The notes under the pieces: generated by a model
The model's database searches: none
What the model saw: the letters and a program-made list of their open reading frames with translations, nothing else
Told to the model about the DNA's origin: nothing
Part shown: positions 27,334-37,825 of the stretch, in pieces
Numbering within the stretch: position 1 is the stretch's first letter
Layout of the letters: every line of letters begins with the position of its first letter
Position numbers and translations under genes: made by a program
NCBI GenBank assembly: GCA_017418975.1
Contig: JAFOMG010000011.1
Span: forward strand, 434,001 to 498,000
Reading direction: 5' to 3'
From: Sphingomonas sp.
GTDB taxonomy: Bacteria; Pseudomonadota; Alphaproteobacteria; Sphingomonadales; Sphingomonadaceae
DNA length: 64,000 nt

Positions 27334-27642
27334 ATGCTGCTGCTTGCCCTTGCCCTCGCCAATGCCCTGCCCGCCGCCGAACCGCCGCAGCATCGCCGGA
27401 AGGCCAGGGCGCGGGTGACGCGCGTCACCAGCATCCCCGCACGCGCCGCGCCGCAGCCGCGCAACCTCGCCATCGCGGTGCCGGCCGATCCCGCCAGGCG
27501 CTACCGCCTGCCGCTTCCCAGCACCGAAGTCACCGATGCGAAGCGCGACGCGGTGCGCAACACCGGCATGGCCTGCGGCACCACCGGCGCGCCGGTATGT
27601 CCGCAAAAGGGGCGCCAGGTGCTGAAGAGCAGCCTCGACTGA
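27334..27642 (+). CDS. Small exported basic protein, hypothetical
   Basis: A 102-residue product with a short signal peptide (MLLLALALANALPAA), a basic middle, then ARRYRLPLPSTEVTD and a Cys pair MACGTTGAPVCPQKG. GGAG is eight bases before the ATG. It lies 66 bases after a gene of similar size, orientation and N-terminus. No family is recognised; coding status is inferred from the signal peptide and codon usage. Confidence 0.5.
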   Translation: MLLLALALANALPAAEPPQHRRKARARVTRVTSIPARAAPQPRNLAIAVPADPARRYRLPLPSTEVTDAKRDAVRNTGMACGTTGAPVCPQKGRQVLKSSLD

Positions 27643-27665
27643 GCCGCGGCCGGCGCCGCCCGTTT

Positions 27666-27785
27666 CCGTCATTCCCGCGAAAGCAGGGGTGACGGTTGCG
27701 GGAACATGAGTTCTCGTCCCAGGTTAAGAACCCAGGCAAGTATTTGATTTTCTGCCGTCATCCCGGCCCAAGGCCGGGGCGACGA
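27666..27785. repeat. Two single palindromic hairpins of the dispersed family
   Basis: GTCATTCCCGCGAAAGCAGGGGTGAC (about 27668-27694) and GTCATCCCGGCCCAAGGCCGGGGCGAC (about 27757-27783) are separate hairpins with 60 A+T-richer bases between. They fill the gap between convergent genes and may act as a bidirectional transcription end. Confidence 0.7.
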
Positions 27786-27807
27786 AAGAAGAATAGGAGT
27801 CCTCGTC

Positions 27808-29100
27808 CTAGCCGGCGAGGATATGCATCCACATCGGCTCGCCCATCAGGCTCGCCGAGCCGCGCAGCTTGTCGAGCGCCTGCGATACCGCGCGCTCCGG
27901 CCCTTCATGGGTGACGATGGCGACCAGCACGCTGCCGTCGGGATTGGCGCCGCGCTGCATCAGGCTCTCGATCGAGACGCCGGCATCGCGCATCGCCGCG
28001 GCGATCTCGGCGAGCACGCCCACCTTGTCCGCCACGGTGAAGCGCACATAGGCGCGGCTGGTACGCTCGCCGGCATCGGCGGTGCCCTGTGCGGTGAGCG
28101 CCGCGGCGGGCATGGCATAGGGGTGGCCGAATTCGCCGCGGGCGATGTCGATCAGGTCGGCCACCACGGCGGATGCGGTCGGGCCGTCGCCGGCGCCCGC
28201 GCCCTGGAAAAGCAGCCGGCCGACGAAATTCCCCTCCGCGACCACGGCGTTGGTCGAGCCGGTGACATGGGCGAGCGGGTGGCTGAGCGGCACGAGATGC
28301 GGATGCACGCGCTGGAACAGCCCGCCCGGGCCGGCATCGGCGATGCCGAGCAGGCGGACGCGGTAGCCGAGCGATGCGGCCTCGGCGATGTCCGCCGCGA
28401 GGATATGGCGCACGCCGGCGATCGCCACCCGGTCGAACGCCGGCTGCGTCCCGAAGGCGAGGCTGGCGAGGATCGAGAGCTTGTGCGCCGCATCGACGCC
28501 GTCGATGTCGAAGCTGGGGTCCGCTTCGGCATAGCCGAGGCGCTGCGCCTCGGCGAGGATGTCGGCGAAGTCGCGGCCTTCGGCCTCCATCTTGGACAGG
28601 ATGAAATTGCAGGTGCCGTTGAGGATGCCATAGACGCGGGCGATCTCATTGGCGGCGGCGCCTTCGCGCAGCCCCTTGATCACCGGCACGCCGCCCGCCA
28701 CCGCGGCTTCGAACTTGAGTGCCAGGCCGGCATCCTCGGCGGCGGCGGCGAGCTCCAGGCCGTGATGCGCGATCATCGCCTTGTTGGCGGTGACCAGGCT
28801 CTTGCCGCCGTTCAGCGCCGCGCGGGCCAGGGCGAGCGCGGGGCCGTCCGACCCCCCGACCAGCTCGACCACCACGTCCGCCCGGGGATGGCGCGCCAGC
28901 GCGGCGGTATCGTCGACCCAGTCGAAGCGCGTGATGTCGACGCCGCGATCCTTGGCCCGGTCGCGGGCGGAGACGGCGACCACTTCGATCGGCCGGCCGG
29001 CGCGGCGGGCGATCAGCGCCGCATTCGCGTCGATCAGGCGGATCACGCCCGCGCCGACGGTGCCCAGGCCTGCAAGTGCGATACGAAGCGGTTCGGTCAT
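27808..29100 (-). CDS. hom: Homoserine dehydrogenase
   Basis: Reduces aspartate semialdehyde to homoserine, leading to threonine and methionine. The 430-residue protein has the NAD(P)-binding start LRIALAGLGTVGAGVIRL, the catalytic region VYGILNGTCNFILSKME, and DIDGVDAAHKLSILASLAFG. A C-terminal ACT domain (VRFTVADKVGVLAEIAAAM) gives likely feedback control by threonine. I chose ATG at 29100; a GTG four codons upstream is also possible. A large palindromic element lies directly upstream. Confidence 0.96.
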   Translation of the reverse strand: MTEPLRIALAGLGTVGAGVIRLIDANAALIARRAGRPIEVVAVSARDRAKDRGVDITRFDWVDDTAALARHPRADVVVELVGGSDGPALALARAALNGGKSLVTANKAMIAHHGLELAAAAEDAGLALKFEAAVAGGVPVIKGLREGAAANEIARVYGILNGTCNFILSKMEAEGRDFADILAEAQRLGYAEADPSFDIDGVDAAHKLSILASLAFGTQPAFDRVAIAGVRHILAADIAEAASLGYRVRLLGIADAGPGGLFQRVHPHLVPLSHPLAHVTGSTNAVVAEGNFVGRLLFQGAGAGDGPTASAVVADLIDIARGEFGHPYAMPAAALTAQGTADAGERTSRAYVRFTVADKVGVLAEIAAAMRDAGVSIESLMQRGANPDGSVLVAIVTHEGPERAVSQALDKLRGSASLMGEPMWMHILAG

Positions 29101-29112
29101 TGTCTCTCTCAC

Positions 29113-29251
29113 TCCCCTCCCTGCAAGGGAGGGGTCGGGGGTGGGTTGCGAGCGTAGCGAGCTTGATGCCCGATGCGAAAGCGACGGCCGGGCATCGAGC
29201 CCGTCCGCCGCTGACCCACCCCTAGCCCCTCCCTTTCAGGGAGGGGAAGCA
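29113..29251. repeat. Large (about 140 base) intergenic palindrome
   Basis: Left end CCCCTCCCTGCAAGGGAGGGG-TCGGGGGTGGGT and right end ACCCACCCCTAGCCCCTCCCTTTCAGGGAGGGG are inverted copies; each terminal block is also a small hairpin. The centre (GCGAGCGTAGCGAGC, GCCCGATGCG...CGGGCATCGAGCCCGTC) has further dyads. It fills the hom to oxygenase gap. It looks like a MITE-like or REP-like mobile palindrome; no transposase is in the window. Confidence 0.75.
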
Positions 29252-29262
29252 AGATTTGCTTG

Positions 29263-30213
29263 TTACTTCTTGATCAGCCCGATCTCGACCAGCCGCTCGA
29301 ACAGATAGTCGTGCGCGCTGATCGGCTCCGGATAGCGGTTCGGGCTGTCCGCGGTGATCGTCGACGGCAGCGTCTCGATCAGGAAGTCCGGCGCCGGGTG
29401 CAGGAAGAAGGGCATCGAGTAGCGCGGGGTGCCGCGGCGCTCGACCGGCGGATTGACCACGCGGTGGGTGGTCGAGGGCAGGTAATGGTTGGTCAGGCGC
29501 TGCAGCATGTCGCCGACATTGACCACCATCGCGCCTTCCGGCGGCTTGACCGGCAGCCAGCGGCCGTCCTTGTCGAGCAGCTCGAGGCCCGCTTCCTCGG
29601 CGCCGAGCAGCAGGGTGATCAGGTTGATGTCCTCATGCGCGCCGGCCCGCACTTCGGGCGCGTCGGCGGCGACGGGCGGATAATGGAGCAGGCGCAGCAC
29701 GGAATTGCCGTCCCGCACCGCGCGATCGAACCAGTCGGGCTGGAGGCCGAGATAGCGGGCGATCGCCGAGAGCAGCCGGTCGCCCGCGTCGTCGAACGCC
29801 TGGAACAGCTCGAGGAACGTCTCCTTGAAGCCTTCGGGGCGATCCGGCCAGATGTTCGGCGCCATGTCGTTCTCGAAGCGATGGCCCTTGGCCAGCTCGC
29901 GGCCGACATGCCAGAATTCCTTCAGGTCGACATATTGCGCGCCCTTGGCGATCTCGGTCTTGAACGGCGTATAGCCGCGCGCGCCGCCGCCGCCTTCGAC
30001 GAAATAGGCGCGCTTCTCGGCCTCGGGCAGGTCGAAGAACGCCTTGGTCATCGCCCAGGCGCGATCGATCAGTTCCTGCGGCACGCCATGATCGGCGACC
30101 ATCGCGAAGCCGAAGCGCCGGAAGGACTGGCCGAACTTCTGTGCGAATCCATCGGGATCGTTCGCCTGTTCGGCCATCGAGACGAGGGGCACCTCGTCGA
30201 GAACAGTAGCCAT
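29263..30213 (-). CDS. 2-oxoglutarate/Fe(II)-dependent oxygenase, isopenicillin-N-synthase type
   Basis: A 316-residue non-heme iron enzyme. The N-terminal DIOX_N part has FRRFGFAMVADHGVP near residue 35. The iron facial triad is His-Asp in GAHEDINLITLL and His in STTHRVVNPP, with the co-substrate Arg in PRYSMPFF. Bacterial members of this group include gibberellin-oxidase-like and ethylene-forming-like enzymes, but most are of unknown substrate. It stands between hom and a lipoprotein gene with no pathway partners, so the reaction cannot be named. Confidence 0.9.
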   Translation of the reverse strand: MATVLDEVPLVSMAEQANDPDGFAQKFGQSFRRFGFAMVADHGVPQELIDRAWAMTKAFFDLPEAEKRAYFVEGGGGARGYTPFKTEIAKGAQYVDLKEFWHVGRELAKGHRFENDMAPNIWPDRPEGFKETFLELFQAFDDAGDRLLSAIARYLGLQPDWFDRAVRDGNSVLRLLHYPPVAADAPEVRAGAHEDINLITLLLGAEEAGLELLDKDGRWLPVKPPEGAMVVNVGDMLQRLTNHYLPSTTHRVVNPPVERRGTPRYSMPFFLHPAPDFLIETLPSTITADSPNRYPEPISAHDYLFERLVEIGLIKK

Positions 30214-30354
30214 TTATGAGTCTCCTTGGGCCCAGTTAGACCCGCCGGTGCCGGCGCGACAAGAGGTGCGCCGGCATGGCCCGGACTCGGGGCCGCGGGG
30301 ACGACGGTGGAGAATGGCGGGGACGAGACGGCGCTTGCCGATTGAGCCTCGATC

Positions 30355-30858
30355 CTAGCTGCCGGCCATCTCCATGCGGCCCTTGACCTTCGCGCCGCCA
30401 TCCGCGCTCAGGTCGAGCGTGAAGGTGCCGCCGTCCGAGGTGGTGCCGGCAAAGCCGTCCCCCTTCGCCGCGAACTTGAAGCCCTTCCTCGTGAAGCCGT
30501 CGCGGAACCAGTTCTGGACGGCGGCGAGCGAGGCGGGGCTGGTGAAGTCGATCAGCACCTTGCCCCCGTCCTTGCTCTTGCCCGGCTTGTCGCTGCCGGT
30601 GATGTGGAAGCCGGCGATCTCGGACTTGGGATAGAGCTTCACGCCGTCGAGATCGACGTCGTCGGCCTTCATCCTGATCTGCGGCACCCTGAAATTGCCC
30701 TGGAAGCCGTCGCCCTTGATCGAGACGGTGCCGTTCTCCATCCGGAAGCTGCCATTGTCGCCATCGTCCGACTTCACGTCGATCGTCACCGGGGTGCTCG
30801 TGCCGCCGTCACAGGCGGCGAGCGCGAGGGGAAGCAGCAGAAGGGGCAGACGACGCAT
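30355..30858 (-). CDS. Hypothetical lipoprotein
   Basis: A 167-residue protein with a lipoprotein signal (MRRLPLLLLPLALAAC, lipobox LAAC at 13-16). The mature part alternates short polar strands (VTIDVKSDDGDNGSFRMENGTVSIKG), suggesting a beta-rich fold. I recognise no family. It is co-oriented with the oxygenase gene 141 bases downstream. Confidence 0.7.
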   Translation of the reverse strand: MRRLPLLLLPLALAACDGGTSTPVTIDVKSDDGDNGSFRMENGTVSIKGDGFQGNFRVPQIRMKADDVDLDGVKLYPKSEIAGFHITGSDKPGKSKDGGKVLIDFTSPASLAAVQNWFRDGFTRKGFKFAAKGDGFAGTTSDGGTFTLDLSADGGAKVKGRMEMAGS

Positions 30859-30977
30859 CGGCGCTCTCCATTGGTGTATCGCAAAGGCAACACACTAACG
30901 GAAGCGCATGGCCGGCACAAGAAAGGCGTTGGCTTTGGGGGGTGACGCGCACGGCACGATGCGCCATTTGCGCCGGC

Positions 30978-32210
30978 ATGGAAGAGCCGCATCTCACAAC
31001 GCAAGCGCAGAACAAGGCGCCGCTCGCGTTCGGCGAGTTCGTCAGCCTGGTCGCAGCCATGATGGCGCTCACCGCGCTCGGCATCGATTCGATGCTGCCC
31101 GCGCTGCCCGCGATCGGCGCGAGCCTGGGCGTCGATGCGCCCAATCATCGCCAATATGTCGTCACGGCGTTCCTGATCGGCTTCGCCTTCGCCCAGCTCG
31201 CCTATGGCCCGCTCTCGGACCGTTACGGGCGGCGGCCGGTGCTGGCGCTCGCGCTGGCCTCCTATGTGGTGACGAGCGCGGTGGCGGCGCTCTCGGGCAG
31301 CTTCCTGCTGCTGCTGGTCGCCCGCGCGGCGATGGGCGCGTCGGCGGCGGGCGCGCGCGTCGTCTCGGTGGCGCTGGTGCGCGACTGTTTCGCCGGCCGG
31401 GCAATGGCGCGGGTGATGAGCCTGGCCTTCATCGTCTTCATGGCCGCGCCGATCGTCGCGCCGAGCCTGGGGCAGCTGATTCTCTATGCCGGGTCGTGGC
31501 GGCTGATCTTCTGGGCCGTCGCCGCGCTCGCGTGCCTGGTGGTGCTGTGGTTCTGGCTGCGCATGCCCGAGACGCTGGGACAGGAGGGGCGGCTGTCGCT
31601 CAGCCCGGCGCGGGTGCTCGCCGATTACGGCCTGATGCTGCGCGATCGCCAGGCAGTGGGCTATACGATCGGCATCATGCTGCTGTCGGGCGGCATGTTC
31701 GGCTTTATCGGCTCGGTGCAGCAGGTGATGGACGACGTGTTCCACGCGCCCGAGCTGCTGGCGGTCGTCTTCCCCTGCGTCGCCTCCACCATGGCGCTGG
31801 GCTCGTTCCTCAATTCGCGCCTGGTGATGCGGATGGGCATGCGCCGCATCTCGCACACGGCGCTCTCCGGCATGATCGTCTTTGCCGCGATCCACCTCGC
31901 CGTGGCCTGGAGCGGATTCGAATCGATCTGGAGCTTCACGCTGCTCCAGGCGCTGATGATGGGATGCGTGGGCCTTTCCACGTCCAACTTCTCGGCGATG
32001 GCGATGGAGCGGATGGGCGAGATCGCCGGCACCGCCTCGAGCCTGCAGGGCTTCGTCACCACGCTCGGCTCGGCGCTGATCGGCGCGGCGATCGGCCAGG
32101 CGTTCGACGGCACCACCGTGCCGCTCTACACCGGATTCCTGCTTATGGGCCTCATCGCTTTCGTGGTAGTTGCCGTGACCGAGCGCGGACGCATGTTCCG
32201 CCCCAGCTAG
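30978..32210 (+). CDS. Bcr/CflA-type multidrug efflux transporter (MFS)
   Basis: A 410-residue 12-TM antiporter. It has the MFS loop motif GPLSDRYGRRPVLALAL after TM2, RAAMGASAAGARVVSVALVRDCF in TM4-5 as in DHA1-family exporters, and internal symmetry around residue 200. The Bcr/CflA subfamily exports bicyclomycin, chloramphenicol or sulfonamides in other species; the local substrate is unknown. The ATG at 30978 gives MEEPHLTTQAQNKAPLAFGEFV; an earlier ATG at 30942 encodes a lead without family resemblance. Confidence 0.9.
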   Translation: MEEPHLTTQAQNKAPLAFGEFVSLVAAMMALTALGIDSMLPALPAIGASLGVDAPNHRQYVVTAFLIGFAFAQLAYGPLSDRYGRRPVLALALASYVVTSAVAALSGSFLLLLVARAAMGASAAGARVVSVALVRDCFAGRAMARVMSLAFIVFMAAPIVAPSLGQLILYAGSWRLIFWAVAALACLVVLWFWLRMPETLGQEGRLSLSPARVLADYGLMLRDRQAVGYTIGIMLLSGGMFGFIGSVQQVMDDVFHAPELLAVVFPCVASTMALGSFLNSRLVMRMGMRRISHTALSGMIVFAAIHLAVAWSGFESIWSFTLLQALMMGCVGLSTSNFSAMAMERMGEIAGTASSLQGFVTTLGSALIGAAIGQAFDGTTVPLYTGFLLMGLIAFVVVAVTERGRMFRPS

Positions 32211-32288
32211 GGAACGCTCGGGCACGATCGCCGTTCGCACTGGGAAGGGTCCGCCGCGGTGGCGGGCGCCGTGAAGCGAGGACGAGGG

Positions 32289-32627
32289 ATGGGTGGCTAT
32301 CAGGTTCCGGGGCGCGGCCCAGGCGATGACGGGTTCGACGAAGAGGGCTATGACGAAAGCCAGCGCGCCGAGATCCTCGAGGCGACCACCGACGGCCCGA
32401 GCGACGGCAATGTCCTGACCGACATGGCACCCGATCTCGGCGCCGACGCCGATGACGACGAAGACGATCTGCGCATGGTCGACGACGAGATCGGCGAGGA
32501 GGACGAGGAGGGCGGCCAGCGCCCGCGCGCCATCTCCGAGGACGAGATCCAGGACGGGTTCGACGAAGACGAGCTGGCGGACGACGATGATCTGGACGAT
32601 GCCGATGGGGACGCGCTCGAGCCCTGA
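32289..32627 (+). CDS. Highly acidic small protein, hypothetical
   Basis: A 112-residue product in which roughly a third of residues are Asp or Glu, with long acidic runs (DADDDEDDLRMVDDEIGEED). The start chosen is MGGYQVPGRGPGDDG with GAGGACGAGGG before it; an earlier ATG 30 bases upstream is possible. No domain or signal peptide is seen. It may be a disordered protein; similar acidic proteins occur in sphingomonads, as I recall. The strong C/G third-position bias supports coding. Confidence 0.55.
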   Translation: MGGYQVPGRGPGDDGFDEEGYDESQRAEILEATTDGPSDGNVLTDMAPDLGADADDDEDDLRMVDDEIGEEDEEGGQRPRAISEDEIQDGFDEDELADDDDLDDADGDALEP

Positions 32628-32650
32628 GCGCCGCTATTGACGTTGCGCCC

Positions 32651-32673
32651 GGGGCGGCGGAACATGCCGCCCC
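32651..32673 (+). promoter_or_regulatory. Hairpin ending at the base before an ATG
   Basis: GGGGCGGC (32651-32658) pairs with GCCGCCCC (32666-32673) over a 7-base loop; the ATG starts at 32674. TTGACG at 32637-32642 with a 17-base spacer leads to GAACAT, so transcription could begin near 32672 and give a leaderless mRNA instead. Both readings are inference. Confidence 0.35.
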
Positions 32674-33264
32674 ATGGCCAGCGATCCTCGGGTAGATGCC
32701 TATATCGAGAGCCGCGCCGCGTTCGCGCGGCCGATCCTGCAATGGATTCGCGCGCGCTTCCACGCCGCGCTGCCCGAAGTGGAGGAGACGATCAAATGGT
32801 CGCACCCCTTCTTCACGCTCGGCGGCCGGCCCTTCGCCAACATGGCCGCGTTCAAGGCGCATGCCAGCTTCGGCTTCTGGAACCGGCAGGACAATGAAAC
32901 CGGCAGGGAAGGCGAGGCGATGGGCCAGTTCGGCCGCATCGAATCGCTGGACGACCTGCCTGGCGCGGCGGAAGTCGAGCGGCTGATTCGCGAGGCGGCG
33001 GCGCTGGCGGCCGAAGCGAAGCCCGCCCGGCCGCGCGCCGCGCCCAAGGGCGAGGCGGCGGTGCCGCCCGAACTGGCCGAGGCGCTGGCGGCCGACGATG
33101 CCGCCGCGGCCGCCTTCGATGCTTTTCCACCGAGCTGCCGCCGCGAATATTGCGAGTGGATCGCCGAGGCCAAGCGGCCGGAGACCAGGGCCAAGCGCGT
33201 CGCCGAGGCGGTCGCCTGGATGCGCGAGGGGAAGCGGCGGAACTGGAAGTACGAGAATTGCTGA
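32674..33264 (+). CDS. DUF1801 / YdeI (OmpD-associated) family protein
   Basis: A 196-residue soluble protein. The N-terminal DUF1801-type part has VEETIKWSHPFFTLGGRPFANMAAFK; the C-terminal YdeI-like part has FDAFPPSCRREYCEWIAEAKRPETRAKRV. The ATG is placed immediately after an 8-bp hairpin (32651-32673) and lacks an ordinary ribosome site. Function of the family is not established. Confidence 0.8.
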   Translation: MASDPRVDAYIESRAAFARPILQWIRARFHAALPEVEETIKWSHPFFTLGGRPFANMAAFKAHASFGFWNRQDNETGREGEAMGQFGRIESLDDLPGAAEVERLIREAAALAAEAKPARPRAAPKGEAAVPPELAEALAADDAAAAAFDAFPPSCRREYCEWIAEAKRPETRAKRVAEAVAWMREGKRRNWKYENC

Positions 33265-33324
33265 GGGGCTGACGTCCCGCTCCCCTTCGGCCCCTATCCC
33301 CTTGGGACAAGGCGTGCCCAATGG

Positions 33325-33405
33325 CCGTTATCCCCGTGAAGGCGGGAATGACGGAGGGATACTTGCTTCAGCGAGATACGTGCCCGCCTTCAGGGGGGGA
33401 TAGCG
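33325..33405. repeat. Dispersed palindromic repeat (ATCCCCGTG type)
   Basis: GTTATCCCCGTGAAGGCGGGAATGAC on the left and TGCCCGCCTTCAGGGGGGGATAGC on the right are imperfect inverted copies of the family core. Confidence 0.7.
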
Positions 33406-33443
33406 GAGAGGGAGTCGGGCATTGCCATCCGCATTTCTCTATG

Positions 33444-33456
33444 TGATGTTACATCA
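33444..33456. promoter_or_regulatory. Short dyad upstream of the exbD-like gene
   Basis: TGATGT-T-ACATCA is a 13-base dyad in an A+T-rich stretch, 20 bases before the ATG of the ExbD-like gene. The spacing suits a repressor site overlapping the transcription start. The binding protein is unknown. Confidence 0.4.
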
Positions 33457-33476
33457 TCATAATGAGGAGAGGTGCC

Positions 33477-33893
33477 ATGATCCGTGCCGTCCGTGCTCGC
33501 CGCATTCCCGATACCGCCCCGATCGGCGCGATCAACATCACCCCGTTGATCGACGTGATGCTGGTGCTGCTCGTCGTGATCATCATCGCCATCCCGATCG
33601 CCTCGCACAAGGTGCCGGTCGATCTGCCTTCGGGCCGGATCCCGGTCGCCGATCCGCTGCCGCCTTCCGTCCTCGCGATCGACCGGCAGGGCGCGCTCCA
33701 TTGGAACGGCGTGGCGCTGCCCGACGCGGCGCTGCCCGAGCGGCTGGCGGCGCTGCAGAAATCGGGCGCAGTCCTCCATCTGCAGACCGATCCCGAGGCA
33801 CGCTACGACCGGTTCGACGGGATTCTCGCCACCGTGAAGCGCGCGGGCATCACCAGGCTCGGCTTTGTCGGCAACCGGCCGCTCGAAGACTAG
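33477..33893 (+). CDS. ExbD/TolR-family biopolymer transport protein (orphan)
   Basis: A 138-residue inner-membrane protein. After a short basic start comes the ExbD signature GAINITPLIDVMLVLLVVIIIA with the proton-carrying Asp in PLIDVML, then a periplasmic domain ending FVGNRPLED. GAGGAGAGG is about six bases before the ATG at 33477. ExbD normally works with ExbB and TonB, but neither is adjacent. It may pair with an ExbB encoded elsewhere or be a spare subunit. Confidence 0.85.
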   Translation: MIRAVRARRIPDTAPIGAINITPLIDVMLVLLVVIIIAIPIASHKVPVDLPSGRIPVADPLPPSVLAIDRQGALHWNGVALPDAALPERLAALQKSGAVLHLQTDPEARYDRFDGILATVKRAGITRLGFVGNRPLED

Positions 33894-33952
33894 GCTGGCG
33901 GAACGGGCGCATCGGGCTATTCGTTACGTTTCCGGACGAAAGAGGAATCCCG

Positions 33953-34336
33953 ATGCGCCTGACCCTGACCGCCCTGCTCGCGCTCGGCGCCTGCTCCAGC
34001 CCGCAGCCCGCCGCCGAACGCAACGTCGTGCAGGCGGAGGCCACCAACATCACCGACGACGCCTCGCCCGCGCCGGTCGACAAGGCGCCGGTCGCCGACG
34101 ATCGCGCCGCCGTGCGCTTCCGCTGCATGGACGGCGTGCGCATCGTCGCGCGCTTCGATACGGAAAAGGACACCGCGACCGTCACCCGCGACGGGCGGAC
34201 GCTCGTGCTGCCGCAGCAGCGCATGGCCTCCGGCGTCCGCTATTCGGACGGGAGCACGACCTTCGAGGGCAAGGGCGACGCCATGTCGTTCGAAGCACCC
34301 GGCCGGCCGCCGATCGCCTGCACGGTCATCCGTTGA
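33953..34336 (+). CDS. MliC-like lipoprotein (C-type lysozyme inhibitor family)
   Basis: A 127-residue lipoprotein: signal MRLTLTALLALGAC with lipobox LGAC, a spacer rich in Ala/Asp, then the MliC domain, with RFRCMDGVRIVARFD, the loop MASGVRYSDGSTTFEGKGDAMSFE and a closing Cys in PIACTVI that would pair with the earlier Cys. MliC protects cells from lysozyme on the periplasmic side of the outer membrane; here that is inferred from family likeness. It follows the ExbD-like gene by 59 bases. Confidence 0.72.
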   Translation: MRLTLTALLALGACSSPQPAAERNVVQAEATNITDDASPAPVDKAPVADDRAAVRFRCMDGVRIVARFDTEKDTATVTRDGRTLVLPQQRMASGVRYSDGSTTFEGKGDAMSFEAPGRPPIACTVIR

Positions 34337-34529
34337 CGAAATTCTCGAGCACCGCCAGGTCGCTGTTGCTGACGTTCGTGCCGGTCGCGTCCTCGATCAT
34401 GGCGGCGGCCTGATGGCTCTCCTTGTCGCCGAAGCCGATGAAGGTGACGGCGGTGAAGATCACGCCCGCGGCCCAGAGCAAGGCGGCCCAGCGGCTGCGG
34501 AAGATCCGGGAGGGATGGCGCGGGATCAT
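34326..34529 (-). CDS. Small single-pass membrane protein, hypothetical
   Basis: A 67-residue product with one membrane helix (WAALLWAAGVIFTAVTFIGF) followed by a polar tail ending LAVLENFVNG. It overlaps the 3' end of the MliC-like gene by 11 bases in convergent orientation. No family is recognised; the clean helix-plus-tail layout suggests it is real. Confidence 0.5.
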   Translation of the reverse strand: MIPRHPSRIFRSRWAALLWAAGVIFTAVTFIGFGDKESHQAAAMIEDATGTNVSNSDLAVLENFVNG

Positions 34530-34593
34530 GATGCCGGGCTAGCAGCGCGCGGTGAAGACCGCGCTTCCGAGATTGGTTAAGCTGGAAGGACGC

Positions 34594-34986
34594 ATGGCGA
34601 GCTATACCGCGACGATCACGGCCGGTCCCCAGGACATCGACGAGCTCGGGCACGTCAACAATGCGGTGTGGGTGAAGTGGATCCAGGACGTGGCGGTGGC
34701 GCATTGGCATGCGGTTGCCGCGCCCGCGCACCGGGACGCCTATATCTGGGTCGTGACCCGGCACGAGATCGACTATCGCGGCAACGTGACCGAAGGCGAG
34801 ACGGTCACCGTCGAGACCTGGGTCGCCGAGCCGCCGCGCGGCGCGCGCTTCGACCGGCACATGAAGTTCACCGGCGCGGACGGGAAGGTCCGCGTCGAGG
34901 CCCGGACGACCTGGGCGATCCTCGACCGCGCGACTCAGCGCCTGATCCGCGTGCCGGCGGAAGTGGCGGCGCCGTTCCTCGAATAA
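34594..34986 (+). CDS. Acyl-CoA thioesterase, 4HBT hot-dog fold
   Basis: A 130-residue thioesterase of the 4-hydroxybenzoyl-CoA type. The catalytic region is GPQDIDELGHVNNAVWVKWIQDVAVAH, where the Asp and HVNN pattern are typical, followed by RHEIDYRGNVTEGETVTVETWV. The ATG at 34594 has GGAAGGA seven bases upstream and starts just before the domain; an earlier ATG at 34552 is less likely. The acyl substrate is unknown. Confidence 0.88.
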   Translation: MASYTATITAGPQDIDELGHVNNAVWVKWIQDVAVAHWHAVAAPAHRDAYIWVVTRHEIDYRGNVTEGETVTVETWVAEPPRGARFDRHMKFTGADGKVRVEARTTWAILDRATQRLIRVPAEVAAPFLE

Positions 34987-35071
34987 CCGTCATCCCGGCG
35001 AAAGCCGGGACCTCGAGCGAAGGCGCGGGACGAGAGCCGCGCGAGACCCCGGCTTTCGCCGGAGTGACGGA
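34987..35071. repeat. Dispersed palindromic repeat (CATCCCGGC type)
   Basis: CCGTCATCCCGGCGAAAGCCGGGACC and GACCCCGGCTTTCGCCGGAGTGACGG are nearly perfect inverted arms around about 35 bases. It fills the gap between the convergent thioesterase and ppc genes. Confidence 0.8.
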
Positions 35072-35073
35072 AA

Positions 35074-37746
<2,673 letters not shown>

Positions 37747-37825
37747 GGGGCGCGTTGCTGCACTGCGAAATGTTACGGGGTCAATGCGAAAGCGCTTGGG
37801 GGCGCGTTTAGTTTCGCTTTCCGGC

